Source: Mytilus trossulus (Eukaryota; Mollusca; Bivalvia; Mytilida; Mytilidae). From it: a DNA stretch of 64,000 bases. Every line of letters starts with the position of its first letter. Within the stretch, counting starts at the first letter, position 1. The notes below the pieces were generated by a model that saw only the letters and a program-made list of their open reading frames with translations, ran no database searches and was not told the DNA's origin. This document shows positions 58,830 to 64,000 of this stretch, one piece after another. The translations under genes were made by a program, and so were the position numbers. The stretch is taken from contig NC_086378.1 in assembly GCF_036588685.1 (NCBI RefSeq), forward strand, positions 20,809,578-20,873,577, given 5' to 3'.

Positions 58830-59438
58830 TAAATCTGAAGGAATCATTGTTTCCATTGAATGGACCCCTGGACACGCTGACATACAAGGTAATGAACTAG
58901 CAGACCAACTAGCTAAAAAAGCAGCACAGGAGGCAGAAAAAATACAAAGCATTCCAATATTTACAAAACAAGATATACAAAAAGGAGCAAAAGACAGTGT
59001 TATGGTAAAATGGCAAAACCGATGGGACACCAGTGAGAAAGGAAGAAGATATTATATGCCTTTCAACAAAATGTTAAAAATACACTTCCAAAAGACAAGC
59101 CGTCAACTGAAATATATAGAATAACTACTAGTCTAAGAACAGGATATTGCAATTTAAACTTTTACAAATCAACAATATGCCCAGCACTCATCGACAAATG
59201 CAGCTGTGGACAAGTAGAAACAGTTGACCATTACCTACTGGGTTGTGAAAATTATGAGGAGGCTAGAGAAAAACTCCGCTCAGCACTCTACTTCATAACA
59301 GCAAAACTAACACTTGAATCTGAAGTATTGTTAGCAACAACAGAAAATGATATTTACAAACATCACATACATGACATAGAAGATATTCAACATTTGTTAG
59401 GGGTCTTTATTAAAGATACTGGAAGGTTCACAAAATAG
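58830..59438 (+). pseudogene. 5'-truncated LINE ORF2: RNase H and C-terminal knuckle
   Basis: The first frame (to 59124) carries the RNase H motif VSIEWTPGHADIQGNELADQ. This includes the catalytic Asp/His region typical of the second half of LINE-encoded RNase H. A frameshift near 59115-59120 (aatatataga) moves into another frame that runs to TAG at 59436-59438. That frame carries SLRTGYCNLNFYK, then CSCGQVETVDHYLLGC, a knuckle of CxC...H...C type, and ENYEEARE. RNase H with such a tail is typical of I/Jockey-related LINEs and of domesticated RNH genes. The upstream RT part is absent, so this is a truncated copy. Confidence 0.75.
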
Positions 59439-60430
59439 ATAGTTAACTGTGACATATCGGGAAAAGATGCATTTTTCGACTGATTTTTATCATTTAAACT
59501 GATTTAATTTGAAAACGAGTTGATGGACCCCTATTTTTCAAAACGGCTTTTTGTTTAATTTTTCAGGGAGATTATGTGACCCAAATTTTATAAAACTGTA
59601 AATAGAGGATTTTTTTTAATTTAGATAAACATGCAATAAAAAATGACGTTTTTTCCTCAATTCATGAACATTTGATAAATATGAGTTATTTCTGAATAAA
59701 AAATTGCATATTTTTTTATGATATTTATAAAATACAGAAATTACCGATTATTTAACAAAAAGAAAATTGTGTTTATCTTTTATATAAACAAAAAAGTTAA
59801 TGTCTTTCTTTCCAAAAAGAAATTACGGCCACAAATCTGAATTTTGAGCAAATCTACAAAATTTCGACCGCATTTTACTCAAAAAGTAGCACATGAAGGT
59901 ATATTTTTTATTACATATTTGATTTAATCAGGTAAAAAATAGCCTTTATGCAAATTTTCATGAACTTGTAAATACAGGATCAAAACTGTATCGTATGCCC
60001 TTAAGGTTTTATAAGGGTTAATTATTTATTCAATTTTAATTTAATTTTTTTGGGTAATTAATTATTTAATTATTTATTTAGTTACATATTTTTTTCTGCA
60101 GTGCCACATTGTAAATACAAATGTACCAATGAGTTTTATACAAAAGTGACGTAAATTTACCAGTGTGATTCAAATTACAGAGAGATTATAGTGTCAAGTT
60201 GACACTTCTAAAGACTAAAGACTAAAGTTTGCACATATAGTTTTTGGTTATTGATGTCAAAGATAGTTTCAAAGTTTCCAGACATGTTATAATGATGGCC
60301 AAGAATTTAACATTTTAGTCATGGTAGATGTTACAGATATGAAAGTTATTGTGCAATAAAATTCATTTTTAGACAGCTGTGATGACTAAGTTACCCTTCA
60401 AAGTTGGTTTATAACAGCATGACTAATTTG
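59439..60430. other. AT-rich stretch, no gene
   Basis: Runs of A/T, with ttaatt/aattaatt clusters at about 60010-60080. I see no feature to support. Confidence 0.4.
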
Positions 60431-60459
60431 TACATGTTTTGTGAGCCCTTGGCGAACAG

Positions 60460-60575
60460 CTACTAGGATAAACGTGAATCAGGACGAACAGGTACTAGGA
60501 CGAACATAAATCAGGGCGAACTATCGCAATAGGTACTATGACGAACGTGAATCAGGCCGAACGGACCCGTATTCG
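60460..60575. repeat. Short degenerate tandem units around gaacgtgaatcagg
   Basis: Three degenerate units contain tactaggacgaac- and tgaatcagg-type words at 60462-60565. Confidence 0.6.
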
Positions 60576-61442
60576 GATGGTTAGCAGGTAAATCCGTAAC
60601 AAACTCCTGAGGCTGTGTACAGGTGCCCTATTTGTGTCATTTGTAAGAAAAAGAAAAACATTTGAACAGGTTATGTGGAGGATTACTATTCTAAAGTACA
60701 GTTATGACTGTTCCTTTAATGCCATGCGTTTCTATGTTTAAATTGTTGCAAAAAAAATCTACCTAAAAAAACAAAATAGAAATGTTTATACCGGAAGTTT
60801 ATTTTCCTTATTAATTGTCGAGTCCAACGGGAGAAGAACGGAATCCGTAATTTAAAACAACTAGCTTATCAGCTTAATCTTTCTTGAAACATATGTTTAC
60901 ATTGTCTGTTATTTTACATCAATATACACATATACATAGATGCAGGTAATACTTGTTCTAGCACATTTCAGACGTTTACATTATCAAAGTCAACTGCCTG
61001 TAACAGTGTAACGTTATAGGCTAGTAAGGATTTATATATATATCGTCGGTACTAGGAGACTGGGACTACAGACAATATGAATCAGTTGTGTATGGTTTAT
61101 CCACCACCAATAATAGTGGACTAAATAGTGACTGCAGACAGTAAGGATGTCCATTGACAGGTGATTACAGGTACATTTGCCAATCAAGAATTGACAAGAT
61201 AACAATAGAAGAAACTGCAAATACAATTATTGATTAAATGCAATATGTTATGTCACTATACTAAACTAGGAATGTTTGACAAGTTTTCATACCATAATAT
61301 GGTTTAAAGAAACAATGCTCCATTTTGGTAGAATAATTTGATTTGAAAAACAAAGAATTATACACCAATTGGTCTATACCATTATATGTCAATTGGTGGA
61401 TTATATGTCAATTGAGGTATAGTCCACCAATTGGTGGTTATT
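60576..61442. other. Gene-free stretch; possible upstream region of the ASB-like gene
   Basis: No exon can be assigned. At 61363-61442 the words caattggtg and caccaattgg recur in both orientations, giving local dyad symmetry. Confidence 0.35.
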
Positions 61443-62440
61443 CCTGACCTGTGTATGGTTTATCCACCACCAAAAACAGATGAGCTGTGGATTAGGTCTG
61501 TATGGTTTATCCACCACCAATAACAGATGAGCTGTGGATCAGGTCTGTATGGTTTATTCACCATCAATAACAGATGAGATGTGGATCAGGTTTGTATGGT
61601 TTATCCACCACCAATAACAGATGAGATGTGGATCAGGTTTGTATGGTTTATCCACCACCAAAAACAGATGAGCTGTGGATCAGGTCTGTATGGTTATTCA
61701 CCATCAATAACAGATGAGATATGGATCAGGTTTGTATGGTTTATCAACCACCAATAAAAGATGACATGTGGATCAGGTTTGTATGGTTTATCCACCACCA
61801 ATAACAGATGTGATGTGGATCAGGTTTGTATGGTTTATCCACCACCAATAACAGATGTGATGTGGATCAGGTTTGTATGGTTTATCTACCACCAATTACA
61901 GATGAGATGTGGATCAGGTTTGTATGGTTTATCCACCTCCAAAAACAGATGTGATGTGGATCAGGTTTGTATGGTTTATCCACCACCAATAACAGATGTG
62001 ATGTTGATGAGGTTTGTATGGTTTATCTACCACCAATAACAGATGAGATGTGGATCAGGTTCGTATGGTTTATCCACCACCAATAACAGATGAGCTGTGG
62101 ATCAGGTCTGTATGGTTATTCACCATCAATAACAGATCTAGATGAGATGTGGATCAGGTTTGTATGGTTTATTCACCATCAATAACAGATGAGATATGGA
62201 TCAGGTTTGTATGGTTTATCCACCACCAATAACAGATGAGCTGTTGATCAGGTTTGTATGGTTTATCCACCACCAATAACAGATGTGATGTGGATCAGGT
62301 TTGTATGGTTTATCCACCACCAATAACAGATGACATGTGGGTCAGGTTTATATGGTTTATCTACCATCAAAAACAGATGTGATGTGGATCAGGTTTGTAT
62401 GGTTTATCCACCACCAATAACAGATGAAATGTGGATCAGG
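61443..62440. repeat. 47-bp minisatellite, about 21 copies
   Basis: The unit is gatgtggatcaggtttgtat + ggtttatccaccaccaataacagat, most copies 47 bp. Variants with ggtctgtatggttattcacc recur together, hinting at multi-unit order. Open frames across it (61761-62039 and 62330-62515) are by-products: 47 is not a multiple of three, so the frames rotate. A stray unit lies near 61085-61115. Confidence 0.85.
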
Positions 62441-62559
62441 TTTGACTCACTCATTGTTATGCTAAGATTGTTATTTACAGAACTAGTTTCATGTTGTGTA
62501 AACTTTACTTTTTAAGTTGAGTGATGTTTACAAATCCTCTGTTATAAATCAATATAGAA

Positions 62560-62660
62560 ACAAGAAGGTATGAGTGTCAATGAAACAACTCTCCATCCAA
62601 CTCACAATATGTAACAGTTAACAACTATATGGTCAAAGTTTGGTCCTTAACACAAAGCAT
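62560..62660. repeat. Dispersed repeat fragment
   Basis: The block gagtgtcaatgaaacaactc + tccatcc is the reverse complement of part of the 19330-19400 repeat (agttgtctcattggcactc). It lies just upstream of the ASB-like exon. Confidence 0.5.
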
Positions 62661-62846
62661 TGGCTCACTCCAAACAGTAAACTATAAATTCTCCATTATA
62701 ACTAGGGTAAAACAATTCAAACAGGAAGTCTTCTTTATATCTTGAGTATCATTTGTCATGCTTGTAATATAAACTCGTACATGGTAATTAATGCTTTTTT
62801 ATTTTATCTTCCAGAATTTTACATTTGTGAGAAAAATGTGAAGATT

Positions 62847-63992
62847 ATGACAAGTCGTTATCACTCACGAAACAGTATGGAAGATCTATTCACTTCCTTG
62901 AGAAATGGAAGTGTTCAGCTACTGACCAAGTATAAAAAGAATGGTGGTTATATTGATGTTGTTGATTCTGAAGGGAAATCCTTGTTAATACACAGCTTAT
63001 TTGATCACAATATTGCAAGGACAAAATTGTTAATTAAACTAGGCTGCAACATTAATCTTGGCACAACAAATGGATTATCTCCCTTGCATGTTGCATGCAT
63101 ACAGAAAAGTTTGCCACAGGTTAAATTGTTAATGGAAAATGGAGCTAATATAAAAGTTAAAACTGATATTGGAAGGACACCTCTTATGCAAGCCATAATT
63201 ACCGGTAGTTACCAGATTGTGGAAAAGCTTTTGACATTGGGATCAGAAGTGAATGTTTTTGACAATATAAGAAACACTCCACTTCAGATAGCATTGTTAA
63301 TGAAAAGAGAAGATATTGCAGATTTACTTGTCGAACAGAAGGGAATAAATTTATCATTATCATTCCGTTGTCGTATTGATGAAGACTTTTTATATATTAC
63401 AAAATACCTTCTTCAAAAGGGAGCTAATCCTTTTGCAAGAGGCCAATCTGGTAGCAGACAACAAGCTTTCTTTCCTGCAATGCTGGATTTGGAGATTGTT
63501 TCTTCTCAAGAATTTTCTTCCAAACTTGAACCAATTTATAAGGAAATTTTTACAGAGTATGGACTGTCTACTGCATCTTACACAAAAAACAGAATGCTGC
63601 AAGAATTTTTTAACTGCAGTCCAATTTTACGTTTGTTTGAAATTGAACCCACCTTACAAATTAGTGTTGATAGATGTGTAAATAAGGTCTTTAACAAATT
63701 TTTGTCAATACTTAAAACATTAAGTGGCCTTGGTCTTGTTTTCCCAATAAGTAAAGATATTTGGCAATGTGAACGTGACAATACAAGACTAGTAGATATT
63801 GTGAACCAGCTAAAAAATCAACAACAGTTTTGGTCAGTTATATATGCCATACAAAGATCTCCACCTTCACTGAAACAACAGTGTCGAACAGCTGTAAGAT
63901 CTCAGTTAACATTTGGTGTTACACACAAGGTACAGCAGCTTCCTTTACCAGAACAAATAAAGCAATATTTATGCTTTCCAGAACTCAAATGA
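62847..63992 (+). CDS. Ankyrin-repeat and SOCS-box protein (ASB-like)
   Basis: The exon follows an acceptor (ttttatcttccag) at 62814, with the first favourable ATG at 62847 and TGA at 63990-63992, 381 residues. The ATG at 62742 lies before the acceptor and is probably intronic; further 5' coding or non-coding exons may exist upstream. Ankyrin-type repeats fill residues about 41-172 (SPLHVACIQKSLPQVKLL, TPLMQAIITGSYQIVEKLL, TPLQIALLMKREDIADLL). A longer, less repetitive middle is followed by a C-terminal SOCS box (PSLKQQCRTAVR, then LPLPEQIKQYL, residues about 340-380). In ASB proteins the SOCS box recruits elongin B/C and cullin-5 and the ankyrins bind substrate for ubiquitination. Which ASB member this matches is not decided, and the substrate is unknown. 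Confidence 0.85.
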   Translation: MTSRYHSRNSMEDLFTSLRNGSVQLLTKYKKNGGYIDVVDSEGKSLLIHSLFDHNIARTKLLIKLGCNINLGTTNGLSPLHVACIQKSLPQVKLLMENGANIKVKTDIGRTPLMQAIITGSYQIVEKLLTLGSEVNVFDNIRNTPLQIALLMKREDIADLLVEQKGINLSLSFRCRIDEDFLYITKYLLQKGANPFARGQSGSRQQAFFPAMLDLEIVSSQEFSSKLEPIYKEIFTEYGLSTASYTKNRMLQEFFNCSPILRLFEIEPTLQISVDRCVNKVFNKFLSILKTLSGLGLVFPISKDIWQCERDNTRLVDIVNQLKNQQQFWSVIYAIQRSPPSLKQQCRTAVRSQLTFGVTHKVQQLPLPEQIKQYLCFPELK

Positions 63993-64000
63993 TTTTTTAT

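Noticed and set aside
62742..62846. Extension of the ASB-like protein to ATG 62742
   Set aside because: The extra 35 residues precede a good acceptor (ttttatcttccag at 62814) and do not resemble ankyrin or signal sequence; ATG 62847 is the better start unless an upstream exon supplies one.

Overview
The window is eukaryotic and looks like a bivalve mollusc, most likely a mussel. It is AT-rich, its genes are split by GT-AG introns, and it is packed with dispersed repeats that I recognise, without a database search, as typical of bivalve genomes. No bacterial operons, CRISPR arrays or viral genes are seen.

Host genes. (1) A three-exon gene on + at 10975-14767 encodes a PI-PLC X-domain protein with an N-terminal membrane or signal segment. 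(2) An intronless gene on + at 17847-18302 encodes an SSNA1/NA14-like coiled-coil protein. (3) A 20-exon gene on - (56931 down to 26833) encodes a complete 707-residue ABC half-transporter of the ABCH/ABCG type; every junction is phase-consistent and the summed coding length is divisible by three. (4) The right edge holds an ankyrin-repeat plus SOCS-box (ASB-like) gene on + at 62847-63992. The four genes show no obvious functional link.

Mobile DNA. The left 7 kb is a nearly full-length LINE (PHD-type zinc-finger ORF1, endonuclease-reverse transcriptase ORF2) with three in-frame stops. Two decayed Penelope-like elements follow (7.0-9.6 kb on -, 15.3-16.8 kb on +). The first has GIY-YIG before a CxC motif and the reverse transcriptase, the permuted order of the Naiad clade. 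The second is split by a 131-bp insertion that carries a well-formed type I hammerhead ribozyme and is flanked by a 6-bp target duplication. Two more degenerate ribozyme copies lie at 25.05 kb and 38.6 kb. The ABC introns and flanks carry many terminal-inverted-repeat elements: TTAA-flanked ones at 25.1, 32.8, 34.4 and 46.1 kb, a TA-flanked Tigger-like one at 39.9 kb, and others at 47.7, 48.9, 53.0 and 57.8 kb. A 5'-truncated RNase H LINE sits at 58.8-59.4 kb.

The most unusual structure is in the ABC gene. The 3' part of exon 18 with its splice donor is amplified into exactly 40 head-to-tail 70-bp units (28301-31100), leaving 39 extra donors in the intron. Two neighbouring exons (15 and 16) have smaller tandem duplications that also straddle a splice site (68 bp x3 and 64 bp x2).
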